Positions 1 to 12,479 of a stretch of 64,000 nt of DNA are shown piece by piece. Position 1 is the first letter of the stretch. The number at the start of each line of letters is the position of its first letter. Source of the DNA: Leuctra nigra (lineage: Eukaryota; Arthropoda; Insecta; Plecoptera; Leuctridae); NCBI GenBank assembly GCA_934045905.1, contig OW203768.1:15404316-15468315 (forward strand), given 5' to 3'. The notes under the pieces are model-generated. The model ran no database searches and had not been told where the DNA came from. It was given only the letters and a program-made list of their open reading frames with translations. The position numbers were made by a program, and so were the translations under genes.

Positions 1-900
1 ATCGCCGTGAGAGATGATGCGGGCGACGATGCCGTGAGGTACAGGCGGATGCTGTCAAGGTTGTCGGCGAGACGGGTGCCGGGGGAGGCTGTGATTTGTG
101 GAGCTAGATGACTGATTAGAAGACTGAGAAGGAGAGTCTTATCAGGAACTTGGGAGAGACTGAGGAGGAGTTGGGGTGCTGAGATTTGTGGAGCTGAAGA
201 CTGATGTTAGTGGTGAGACGACGGGTATCCCTCTCAGAGACTTGGGAGGGACTGAGGAGACTGAGGAGGAGTTGGGGTGGTGTGATTTGTGGTGCTAGAA
301 GACTGATTAGAAGACTGAGACGGCGAGTCTTATCAAAGACTTGGGAGAGACTGAGGAGACTGAGGGGGAGTTGGGTGCTGTGATTTGTGGAGCTAGAAGA
401 GTCTTCTTATCAGAGACTTGGGATTGGGAGGGACTGAGGAGACTGAGGAGGAGTTGGGGTGGTGAGATATGTGGCGCTAAAGAATAGTGTTGGTGGTGAG
501 ACGACGAGTCTTCCTGTCAGAGTCTTGGGAGGGACTGAGGAGACTGAGGAGGATTTGGGAGCTGAAGACTAAAGTTAGTGGTGAGACGAAGAGACTTGGG
601 ATGGACTTGGGCGAGCCCGAGGAGGTCCCCAGGGACCAGAGAAGATAAGAAGGTACTTGGGCGCAGAGATAATTATATGCAGTGCAGGAAACTTGGCAAG
701 GTTTTCGGAGTAGATAAGGGAGAGGCTTGGGAGAGTCCTAGAAGAAGGCATGCTGGGAGAAAGAGCTGGAAGGACTATATTAATAGGTGCTAAGGTGAAA
801 GTGAGGAGGACTCAAGGGTGGCTTAGGAGAAGCCAAAATAGGGGCCAAGAGGGAATGTGTGGTCATTTCGGGAGGAACTGGGAGGAATCTTAGGAGTTGA
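1..900. repeat. degenerate minisatellite at window start
   Basis: Variable units of roughly 85-120 bp built from GACTTGGGAGGGACTGAGGA, GAGGAGTTGGGGTG, GATTTGTGGAGCTAG and AGAAGACTGATTAGAAGAC repeat from base 1 and decay after about 600. Strongly purine-biased on the + strand. It continues off the left edge. Confidence 0.8.
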
Positions 901-3660
901 ACTAAATGAGGAGGAGAGTTGAATCATGGTTGGGATAACTTGAGAAGTCCAGATAGAGCAGACAATATCGAATCTTAGGAGGGGTTGGAACTAATTTGGG
1001 GCGTGGGGATGTTTGTGGGAAGCCGTGGATAATTGAGAAGAATGTTGGATTAACGGTAAAAGTCGAATTCATGTTTGAAAGCGAAAACACATGGCGGAAA
1101 GTAGTTTTTGAAAGACGTTTCAACTCATTATTGAGACTATTGTAAAGAGTTTCACTTTTGATCAACCACGTACTTTGACGTGAAATTTGTTCTTTATGGC
1201 AATTCCAAATCTGAGATAAAAATCAAGTCACGAGTCTGCCGAATGTTGAATAATCAATTGCATTCGGAACCGAGCCAGACACATGAGAGTTTCGTCCTGA
1301 CTGAACGATAATGACGTGTAGTTGTAACTCCCCGTCGTGATCCGCGAAGTGCATTAAAATGTTGCAACTCACCTCGCGGATTCGTGTCGGCGGAATCGTC
1401 AACCCCGCCAATTACCCGACAGATTGAGACGAGAATGTTTCACGCTCCGACTCCTCGACACTCTGTCAAAACATCGTCGTCGGCGCGGACAATTTGCAGA
1501 CACCGGCCATTACCGGCAGCCATGTAGGGAGGATAATTGACAGTGTAGGGAGCTGCATCGTACTTATAGGTTGTTGACGTGGACACTTTGGGATGCATGA
1601 AAGGCCGTATTTTGGATGGAAACGACATAATAATATTCACATTTAGTAACTTGTTTTAGTAACAAGACACAAAAGGTGCTAGCTTCTAGGAAAACGAATG
1701 CGTTTTTACTATATTTTAATATGTCAAATTTTAATGTATGGTCGAGTTTTTTTTGCCTTCAGTGGGTTTTTGACAAAGTATTTTTAACATAACCTAAAAG
1801 TTGTTAAATGCATACTTCCCCAATATGAAGCCTTTTGAATGTATTCTGACGTCACTGAAATGCCAAAAAGGCTCCGTCAAACAGATTTGCCTCATTTTGA
1901 AGTGGGCTTCGGACATCTAAAATGCTGTAAACACTCGTAAATACACCAATATATGGTCCCTTTTTGTGTCGATTCTATTCATGGACCAAACTGTGAAGGC
2001 ATAAAATTTGTTTTGATTTTGACTCGGGAAACGCTACATTTGAGGATTCCATGCAAGCGGACACTCGTGTTTAATTGCATACTCCCCCCTCCCCCCGAAT
2101 CATTACAAGGAGGTTGTTTAAAAGCCAACTCGGCGCCTCCACCCCTGGGATGCGGGCTAATTGCATGACGCGGGTGTATCGCGGGTTGCCTGCCCGTGGC
2201 GTGGGGGCAATGGTGTGAAGCCAGCAGCTGTGTGGAGATATCACGACGAATATACCACACACTCGTCGCTGATGCAGGGGCGGGGGAGGGGTTGATTAAG
2301 ATCATACCCTTCGATATGCGTAACACGGTGTAGGGGGAGGAAGAAATTAGGTCAGAAGCAGAGTCGATGGTTGTTTAAAAAAATTAATTGAATGAATTGG
2401 AAAAATATTGCTTTTATAATATACCCTCACGATAATTATTAAGACTTCTTTGCTTTATTTTTTACGGTTTTTACTTTATAAGGATCGGTTACATGTCCTG
2501 ATAAAGTTAGCGTTACATTCTAAATTTGATTGAGTAAAAATCCCTCAAAAATTAAATTTAATCAAAATTGTTACGAAATTGTTCCTTTTTAGAGTAGATT
2601 TAACTCATTTTTGAGCGATTTTCACTCAATTATTATTTAGCGTGTAGGATTTATCGGTTGAAACCTTGGCGACAGCCAATGAAACAGCCATCTAGACTGC
2701 TAAAGTCCACTTTAAGCTAAAGTGAACTTTATCTTATCGGGACGTTGTACAACTATGAACTAACTAAGGCCCGGTTATAAACAGATAGGTATTTCATAAG
2801 TTGGGTTTCCATATACGAGCATTGCGTTTCTAGCTTGGCGCATACCTAAAACGCGTGCTAATTGGTTCGGAAGACATTTGCGATTTATTAACGCCAACTT
2901 CGCACTATAGAAAGACAACTTGACACTGTTTCTAACGCGTTTTACTGTGACAGGTTTTGAAACTATTATGAAGATGGATACAGTATCGATGGTTTATCAT
3001 CACTTATCACTGGCACCTGACTGGACCAACTGGCCATCATGTCACACATAGACAGCCAATTGAGCTGCTGGCTTACAAAACAATGAACACATTGTCTGTA
3101 GCTGACAATTACACACCTAGCAACGACTTATTCACAGTCATTGTCAGGGAACATCGTTTACTGCTACTTTATGTCTCGATGCATTGTTTTCATGATTGCC
3201 GTTTCAAAGTCTGAGTGAATTTTATACAGATCGTTCAGTGAATTCCTTGACGATTAATCAAACATTCTCTTTACAAATCACAGTGTATGTTTTAGTTTGA
3301 CCATGTTTGAAGAAACTGCCTGTGTTTATACAATATTCAAAGTAAATAAATGTTAGAAGACTCCTCGAAGTTTCAATGTAAAATAAATATTTTGACTAAT
3401 ACTTGTAAGTTGTAACTATCAAACAAAGGCCATTAAACTTTTATTATGTTTAAGTTTCAAAATATTTTAATAATAATAACATTTTTTAAATATTTTACTT
3501 TCATTTAAAATTATGTTACTGCACCTTTTAACAACGATTCCATGTTGTGTATATTTTTGGGGGCCCCCTCATAATATTTTTTTGTTAAACATCTGGAATC
3601 GACAGATATCTAAATCACTGTCTTGCGTTCAGCTAAACATGTATCTATGTAACAATCCCG
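900..3660. other. non-coding, no feature recognised
   Basis: AT-rich DNA with only short, unconvincing open frames. A GC-rich patch lies at 2090-2340 and one copy of a dispersed motif (CCCTTTTTGTGTCGATTCTA) at 1957. Confidence 0.5.
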
Positions 3661-3995
3661 ATTGCTCCCCCCCCCCCCCCCCCCCCCCCATCTGACGTAA
3701 CCTGTCCGCCACAATAACCGCCACCCGGGCCGCGGCGGGGGAGGGGGGGGGGAGATTGTCTGCACAACGAACAACATATCGCATCTAGAATTGTAATTCC
3801 GCATTCACACTGATATATACCCCGTGATAATCATTCTAAATTCTAATGGCGATATGCATTCGAAATGCTAATTAATTGCCCCCCCCCCCTCCCACCCCCG
3901 CTCGCTCCGGGCCGGAGTCATCCAAGCTGACTGGAATTGGAGTATCGGTTGAGAATGAAATTTGTAATTTCGTATGTAGAAATCTCCCCCACCCC
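3661..3995. repeat. cluster of poly-C / poly-G runs
   Basis: A C-run of more than 20 bases at about 3667-3689, G-runs at 3737-3752 and C-rich runs at 3880-3900 and 3985-3998 within AT-rich DNA. Similar runs recur at 14120, 20060, 23597, 34490, 34603, 37350, 55869, 63660 and 63888. Confidence 0.8.
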
Positions 3996-4524
3996 CTCCA
4001 ATCAAATTTCGTGTGATGCTATTTTAAATTCACTGTGTGTAATTAATTTTCTGTCATAATTGTTTCCGGAATATGTGAGCTTTTTGCTTTTGATTGTTTT
4101 GGTCAGCCATCTAAATGGGATATGATGGACATCTAACTTGATTGTGATAATATTTTCTATTTTTTCCCCCCTAAAAGTCCTAAATTCTGATTCAGAAGGT
4201 CCAGTGATTTTGTTCAAGTCAGCTTCGGAACGTCCTAAAATCCGTTTTCTCAAATTTTGGGAGTATAGGTTTTCTAAAACTATAAAAACCGTTGTTCGAA
4301 TTTATTTTTGAAATATGTTTCGATGCTCGAAAGTAGGTTACGAATTCTACAAAAACGCTTGTATTCACGAAATGAAATCGTCGCCTCGAATCGGTCCTCT
4401 CGGATGCTGCATCTCGTGTACTGATACCTCTTCGGTGGTCCCGCCCGTGGCTGCTGGACTGTTCTAATTACCATAATTGCGCCGCGGGTATTAATCTAAT
4501 TGATCAGTCCACAATGCGGACGTA

Positions 4525-5600
4525 ATCCCGAGTGCAATGCTTCTTCAGCCCCTTCACGTCCTGTAGAGTGCAGGACGCAGGTTGCATGCGGTGATCGTGC
4601 ATCAAGTGGAGTCACTCCGTCAGTGATATATGTTGCAATGATGCGCTTTACTCAACCTGCTGCGAGAGAATCCACAGCAATGCTTCTTCAGCACCCATCA
4701 CGTCCTGTAGAGTGCAGGACAGAGTGCAGGACGCAGGTTGCATGCGGTGATCGTGCATCAAGTGGAGTCACTCCGTCAGTGATATATGTTGCGTTGATGC
4801 GCTTTACTCAACCTGCTGCGAGAGAATCCACAGCAATGCTTCTTCAGCCCCTTCACGTCCTGTAGAGTGCAGGACGCAGGTTGCATGCGGTGATCGTGCA
4901 TCAAGTGGAGTCACTCCGTCAGTGATATATGTTGCAATGATGCGCTTTACTCAACCTGCTGCGAGAGAATCCACAGCAATGCTTCTTCAGCACCCATCAC
5001 GTCCTGTAGAGTGCAGGACAGAGTGCAGGACGCAGGTTCCATGCGGTGATCGTGCATCAAGTGGAGTCACTCCGTCAGTGATATATGTTGCAATGATGCG
5101 CTTTACTCAACCTGCTGAGAGAGAATCCACAGCAATGCTTCTTCAGCACCCATCACGTCCTGTAGAGTGCAGGACAGAGTGCAGGACGCAGGTTCCATGC
5201 GGTGATCGTGCATCAAGTGGAGTCACTCCGTCAGTGATATATGTTGCAATGATGCGCTTTACTCAACCTGCTGCGAGAGAATCCACAGCAATGCTTCTTC
5301 AGCACCCATCACGTCCTGTAGAGTGCAGGACAGAGTGCAGGACGCAGGTTCCATGCGGTGATCGTGCATCAAGTGGAGTCACTCCGTCAGTGATATATGT
5401 TGCGATGATGCGCTTTACTCAACCTGCTGCGAGAGAATCCACAGCAATGCTTCTTCAGCCCCTTCACGTCCTGTAGAGTGCAGGACGCAGGTTGCATGCG
5501 GTGATCGTGCATCAAGTGGAGTCACTCCGTCAGTGATATATGTTGCAATGATGCGCTTTACTCAACCTGCTGCGAGATAGAGGAGGAATCCACAGCAATG
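4525..5600. repeat. 144/157-bp satellite array
   Basis: About seven units. Each carries GTGCATCAAGTGGAGTCACT and CAACCTGCTGCGAGAGAATC. Two unit types alternate: a 157-bp form with a duplicated AGAGTGCAGGAC segment and CACCCATCACG, and a 144-bp form with CCCCTTCACG. The 13-bp difference breaks the frame at each short unit, so the open frames seen here are not a gene. Confidence 0.92.
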
Positions 5601-8600
5601 GGCTCCATGCCTTGGAGTACATTCAGTATTTGGAGTTTAGATGACATTTTAAGGCTAAATTTATGGAAAAAATGGTAAAAAGGCTCAGACATTCGGAGTT
5701 ACATTTCAAAATAGACTTTCGTAGCTTAAAATCTGTTAAAATCGTATAGAAATTTGTGTGGGGTTCTTTTTCTGTGTATGATTACCTACTGGAGGACAAT
5801 ATTCTTGAGATTCACGTTTTGAAACCATTTTACGTTTGCATTGTACAAAAGTTGAAAGAGTTGGCAACTATTGTTTGTTCACTTCAACTTTTTTACGTTC
5901 ATGTAAAAAAATTAACTTAAAAAAATATATTACTTTACTGTATTTAAGAAAGCTCGTTGGTTAAATTTGTATCACTTTTTTATACTCCAATCCGTGTATG
6001 ATCTGTAAGAATGTTTTAGATGTTAACATCATGATCTTGAACTATGTCTAGTCTTCCCTGCATGTCTAAGGGAATCTCCGACGAAACCGCTGCGAAAGAT
6101 CTCCCTAACTCATATCATCACCCTCCTCCCCCGCCTCTAGAGTGAGTCCGCCCAAAGTCACGCACCGCGCCACGCAAAAGAAACGCCGTCGCCGCGCGAC
6201 AAAGTTCCAGAACTCGACGCATTGAATAGTAATCTGCCGCGACGCCATCTGCGTGCGTCGCGACGCCGACGACGACGCCTAACTTGAGCCGGCGATCATC
6301 ATGGTTCTCTCGTTACGTCTACCGACGACCATCGCACGTAGCATTCATTCGCCTTGCCGCCTAGTTCGACCGGATCGGGTAGAAGCGCGGCTAATATCTT
6401 CAAATCGTCAAATTAGTGACACAAATTCATCTGAAATTACTTTATTTCCTTAATGTTTTTTTTTTTATTATTGTAGGCCCCAAAACGAATCCATAATCCC
6501 AATTTTAGATTATAAGCTAGGTTTAAGCGTTGGTTTCCTTCCATAATGTGAATTATTTCGCGCCTCCGACATTAGAATGTTTCTTGGCAACGTAACTATA
6601 AATAAAGAAGGCAGTGAAATTCAAATATTTCATGGAATATTTTCAATAAATAAATGTTCAATAAATTTTCAATCTACATAAAAAGGCTATTTTTCTTGGG
6701 AACAAAATATCCATTAGAAGCAGAAATGCTCAGCAATTTGCGTGTTGAACTTAAATGTTGACTTTTGTCAACTTCAAGTAAATGTATTCCAATAAATGGA
6801 GCATATTTATGGGGTGGTGCGGAATTACTATTTGACTTTTCTGCCTTCTTTATTTCTACTGTACCAAAATATTCAAGCTGAAGGCGCGATATAATTCAAT
6901 ACTTTAGGGAACATAATTCATGCTACAATATTTGGAACGTTTCTGTATTTTCAAAAGGTATTTTGAAGGGGGTTGGATGTAACGGCTGTGTCGCTATAGA
7001 CTTGATTCGACGAAGTACCAACCTCCTAAACGCGACGCGAGTAAATTCCCCCGAGCTGCAAACAATGGCGCGAGCACGGTGACAAATGTTTAGGCGCGTG
7101 ATTTATAGCTAATCTTTAATCGGTGTTCGATTATATGTGCTATGATTGAGGAGCCGATTTATGTCCAACTTCATTCTCGTTTTCGCTTTTTTTCGTGTCG
7201 ACGCACTATATTTCGTATGCCTGCTCCTAAAGACATTTTCTAAATGAGGGGGTTACTTTTCTATTTTCTGTTGTTAAGGTCAAGTTTGCAAGGTTGGTAT
7301 TATAATTGAGGTGGTAAATAATGAATATTTACTTGTTATGTGGATAACAGGCGGATGATTTAGTTATCAGAAGGCCAAAATCATTAATTCAAAATGTCAG
7401 ATCGAGTATACCTATTTGAATTTCACTGCACTGCCTTCTTTAACTTTGCTAGAACGTTCCTTACGTTGGAGTCGCAAATAATTCAAATTATTTCGATCAT
7501 GAGTTCAACTTTTAGAACGTTTATTTATGCGTCTTTCAGGCCCAGCATTGAACATGAGGTGACTTGGAAATCACAGTATAAAATAATGAATCTGTAGTTT
7601 TGAAACTTTTGCTGACAGTTACCGAATGATCTATGTACAATCGCCGTTTGATTTGTGACTGCATTTTCGAAACATGTTCGATGCACTGAACTCTATTATA
7701 AATGTAAAAATGCAGTGATTGAAGCAACCTCAATTCTGAAGACATTTATCATATAAAACGATGGAACAAAACGTGAATTTCAAAGCAACTTTCCCCGCGC
7801 TCCTGGCGCCCCTGCCGGCGACTTGCGTAACCAGATACCGAGATTCATTTGATAAGTTGACTTTACACAAAGTACACCTCGGTTTTCCATGAATTCTGTT
7901 TCACAAGAATGATAGAGTTGGCTATCAATTTATCAAGAGAAAGTGTTAAGGATAATGGATAATGGTTATTATTTGATGGGTTTTGGACAATGATACTGAT
8001 TAGTAACATATGGAGACATAAACATCATTCTTCATCGTGTCAACACCTTTGGATGTTGTTGAATTGATGAATATTATGATGTAATAAATAAATAAGTCAA
8101 TACAATAATATCGAAGAAAAGTATGAGCTGAAATATTGACAATTTTTGAACTTTCACAAGTCATCAAGTATACAATCATGTGCCACAGAAGGGGAAATGA
8201 ATCCACACAAAGTGCTCCAGGAGGGCCGTATTGCAAATTGTAAGCTTTTAGATTGATTGTTGAAGGTCTACTTCAAAGTCTGGAAAATTCGATTTTGAGG
8301 TTTTTGCCTTCCAAGCCTTTTCAGTAAAATCTATTCTCCTTCTGTCAGGATACAACATGTATTCGTTTTTATTTACAGAATTTGGTTTGAAAATACTGTA
8401 GTTATTTTTAATGCGTGCAAAGGAAACTTTTTATGAATCATAACTCGCGAAACTAATTATATCCTTTGTGTTCAATTGTTCTTTTTCTACTTCTTCCTCT
8501 GGATTTACCCGAGCATTTCCGTTGTTTTAGAATCCGACAAGAATTGTTCTTTTCATCCAAAGCCGATATAAAAGGAAACACGATTAAAAGTGTAATGAAA

Positions 8601-10435
8601 CGCTGGAGTATTTCTTTGCCGAACTCTTTGATGTTCGGTAACTTTGAGATCAGATGAAGCTGAGGTAGAAATATTTCCAGGAATTATAGGGACCTATTTA
8701 TACCCATATCATTGGAAATCTTTTTTTTAAGACAAAATATTGTGAAGTTTACCCGAGCCACAGCAAATTGTTTCGATACTACTCCAAAATTTATATGAAT
8801 AACATTTCTACAAAATTTGTTTCGTCCCATACGTTCTCGATAAATATGTTAAATTACAATAGTTCACAGATATTATTACGTTTAAAATATGTCTAAATCT
8901 AAGTTGATGATAGTATTGAGCCTGGACAACTTGCATAAATGTTGTTTTCCCTCCTTATATTCTTCAAGTTACACTGTTAGTGCTCTGTTTTCTAAGTCTT
9001 GATTCAAACCATTGCACCTTATTATATTCAGTCTCTCCCAAATCGTCATTATCTACAATCGTTAGAGCCAACTTCGGTATGACCAACTACATATTCGGTC
9101 TAGAATACGCCAGCGCCAACAGGAGTACTCAAAATCGTTTCGTCACCAACAAGTCAAAACCTTCTTGGCTGCAACAGTGTTGCTCGCAAATGCATGTCGT
9201 GGTGTGTGTGGGTAACACCGGTACCTGTACAACGACCCTCGCCATGCACTCAGGTACTCGGGAGAGACTTGGCAACGTGGCGCCAGCTGTCGCGTGCCAC
9301 GGCTAGCGCCAGGTGCTCGCCGTCTCGACCAATCAGAGTGCGGCGTCCGGGTTGCCGTTAACGTGGGGAACACCGACCATGTAGACGTGATGTGTGGAGA
9401 TGGTTCGTGGAGTTGTGGATGGGAAATCACGGGGTTGGGGATAGTACAGGTCCTTGGGGTTCGTCGGTTTCATTGCCCACTAATTATACATCTTTTTTCT
9501 AAAAAAAAATAAAAATAATTTGTAACTTATTTGAACATATATTTCTGACTTATATGTTTTACACTTTTCTTAAAATTTCCAACTTTTGCGATTATTCTTG
9601 TACGCTATCCCGATTCTGATTATTTTAGTTTATAACAACAAAAATGCACTGCACTATCCTCCCAAATCAACGCTTTCTCGTCTACTCCATATATATCAAT
9701 TTATATCAATTTATCAATCAAATTATATTTTAGTGTTTGGATGTCTAAAATCAATTTGTGATGGTTTTCATATTTTAATTTTACCTTGATTCGTTCTAAA
9801 AATATAATCTGGAACATTTTGCTTATTTTTTAATATCAGATAGTTGTGGTTTTTAGAACCGATGGCACAGAATGCCTTCGGCGAGGTTTCCGTGCTTCAT
9901 CATTCACCCAGAATCTCAGAATTATCTCGAAACACGATTTCATCGGTAGCTGGAGTCCGATACCAAAGATATGAAAACAGTTTCATCCAAGAACAGACGA
10001 AAACCCAAAGTGAAATAGAAAATTGAACAATATGCAAAGCTTTATTGTCATGTAAATCTGTGTATAGTATTAGCATTATTATATGGTGTTAGTGTTCATA
10101 AATGAAGAAAACTAAGGAAGCTTAAATTATTTAATAATCTTGACAAGACATTTGATTTTCGGACGTATGTCACAATGATCAATAAGAAAGCTAGAGAACA
10201 TGACCCGACATCCAACTCGCACCATGTTTAGACTTTAGAGTTGATATTATCTTCCCCGACGGATATTATGCTCGACATTCCTCTGAATGCGCTAACGAGT
10301 CTTCTCATCATGACAATGGCAACACGGATGCGGTGTTAATAACGTGTTGATTGTTGCCCTTTGTCTCGATGTGATGACGTAACTGTACTGGCGCCTCGAC
10401 TGTCTGAGATGGTCTGGGAAGAGGGACGTGTCAGC
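5600..10435. other. non-coding, AT-rich; two CpG-rich patches
   Basis: No convincing gene. CpG-rich patches at 6120-6380 and 9060-9400 could be promoters or exons of genes outside the window, but no splice-consistent protein emerged. A copy of the dispersed GTGTGGATTC motif is at 8185-8220 (- strand). Confidence 0.45.
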
Positions 10436-10439
10436 TGGA

Positions 10440-10605
10440 CCACTCTAGTTGTGATGGTGAGGAGGCGGTCGTGGACTATTAGTAGGGAACCTTCACAGCA
10501 TTTGTCTGTCTACTGAGGGAAACATCGAAGAATGAACGGTTGCAGGAATCGAATCCGGCCCTCCGAATTGCAAGTCCACTTTACCAACTTGCTCTCCGTT
10601 TTGTG
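10440..10605 (-). mobile_element. tRNA-derived SINE, diverged copy
   Basis: On the - strand: a tRNA-like head with GCCGGATTCGATTCCTGCA (B box), then TTTCCCTCAGTAGACAGACA and the CTACTAATAGTCCACGACCG body shared with the copy at 57230. The 3' part is lost. Confidence 0.65.
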
Positions 10606-11205
10606 CTATGATTGTACAAAAGTACAATGCATTTTGAGGTGTTTTACAATTTTGGCATACAAGTTTAATAAAATGATGGAAGTTGAAAAATATCGAAAGA
10701 TACAATTTTCTTTTTTCAAAGACATAATCTTATACTTCTTTATATTTTTTTATTGAAGTAGAACCATAACAATTGCTTGTCTACCGCTCTGTAACCAAGG
10801 ATTTCCTTATTGGGACGAGAAGAATACATTACTGCGATCTACCGTTCATTCTCAATACTATTTAAATTACCAAACCATTATTCAATGCATGCACAACATC
10901 TTCGATATCTAATATAAATGAATGCCCTTCATAAGTATACATAAGATTTTGAGGGGGTTTGCGTGCTCCATTTGTATTCAATATTAAACTCCACGTCTAT
11001 ACTCTCCCCTACTCCATTTTCATCCAATTATATACTTTTTTTTGTACAAATTCGTTACATCTCTCATATTCGAGCGTCAGGAATTGGCATATCTGTGCAG
11101 AGCCTCGCTGATTGGCCAGTGGATTATGTTCGGGAATAAATTGGCTGCCAGATCAGCGTAGGTCTGTGCCGGACGCTCTATAAGGCGCCCATATTTCACC
11201 ACCAC

Positions 11206-11420
11206 GTGTTTGTTGGGCGCCCCGTCAGTGACCATGCACGGGGGTTATTTATACCGAATATTCGTGTGCATGTTTTCATCCCCCTCCCCCCACACTCCCC
11301 CCCTCGGGGTGGTTTTGCCAACCTGTTGAATCGACGGAAAAGCTCCGGACTAATTTCCACTTTTTCCTCCCCCCCCCCCTCTTTCCTCCTCCCCCCTCTC
11401 GTGCTAGACTGCCGAGTTTA
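11206..11420. other. poly-C rich patch
   Basis: C-runs (11281-11302, 11370-11399) in an open but low-complexity stretch. No recognisable product. Confidence 0.4.
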
Positions 11421-11954
11421 TGGAAATATCTCGCGTTGGAAATCTGTTGTGCAAACTTTGGGCGCTTAGTTGGCCCCCTTTTTGTTGCTTCATTGTGTCT
11501 TGTAGCTGGGGGATAATGGGCTACTCAATAAAGTGTAGAGTGTGTAATTTTCTACCGTCGAGTTTTCCTCGGCGTTAGATTCGGTTGTTGTTTGCGTTTT
11601 CTTTTCATCGCATTAAACTAATTTCGAGCTCGAACGGTTTTCTATATGCTAGGCGCTCGTCGTCTTTGCGGAATTTGGCTGCGCATTTGAATCAATCGAA
11701 CGTTTTTTCCCCCGCGTCTTGACGCGGGTTTCTACACGAGGATGTCGCCAATTAGTTTTAAAAATTCGTAGTTTATTTTGAACGATCTCATAGTATAAAA
11801 AAATGTAAACATTAATTATAGTAGTAACTTCATAAAACCTTGAATTCTTGGAACTGTGAAGCTATTTTAGATATTTGTTAAATATTAGCTAAAATTAGTT
11901 TCTAAAATATTTTCGTGGCCAAGTCTTAGAATGAAATGATGTTTCAAACCTGTC

Positions 11955-12180
11955 TACAACTAGACCAATGACTGATGAATGATTATGATAATGATGATTG
12001 GGAGATTATGTAAATTGGGAAAATAGGAAGGTGGGAAGGAGGCGCAGTCATGTCTTTTTAGTATGGAACTTTTCCTTCTTTTTCCTCTCGACTCGGGGAA
12101 CCAAAAAATACTCGGCGGAGACCATAATCGTGTGAATCGAACCCGGGACCTACGGAAACCGTCGTCCTGAGCATTAAGAC
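11955..12180 (-). mobile_element. tRNA-derived SINE, diverged copy
   Basis: The - strand contains GTCCCGGGTTCGATTCACAC (B box), a worn middle, CGCCTCCTTCCCACCTTCC and the CCCAATCATCATTATC/ATTCATCAGTCATTGG 3' body typical of the family. It abuts the truncated foldback MITE at 12182. Confidence 0.6.
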
Positions 12181-12181
12181 G

Positions 12182-12471
12182 GAGTCTTCAGAACTGTTCA
12201 ATGAACATAATTTCATAGCTTTGGAATGGTTTATTATTTTTATTTTGTTCTACAGACGTTTAGGGCTATATTTTTACTAATTTTCAGGCACTAAACGTCT
12301 GTAGGACAGAATAAAACTAATAAACCATTCCAAGCTATGAAATTATTTTCATGGAACTGTTCAGAAGACGCGTACAAAGCCTTATTTTATTAACCTTTAC
12401 ATCGGTAAAAGATATTGATAAAAATCGATTAAAAAACTCTTCAAGGTCAATCTCACTACTCAGCCGTCTTA
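12182..12471. mobile_element. foldback MITE, family A, left end truncated
   Basis: Starts inside the left arm at GTCTTCAGAACTGTTCAATG and runs to the intact right end CTCACTACTCAGCCGTCTTA. The central inverted repeat ACTAAACGTCTGTAG is clear. The missing ~100 bp of the left arm may have been cut by the adjoining SINE. Confidence 0.8.
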
Positions 12472-12479
12472 AGGGTGAA

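Noticed and set aside
4500..5476. 121- and 184-codon frames in the 4.5-5.5 kb satellite
   Set aside because: Stops occur at every 144-bp unit because of the 13-bp length difference; no gene signature.
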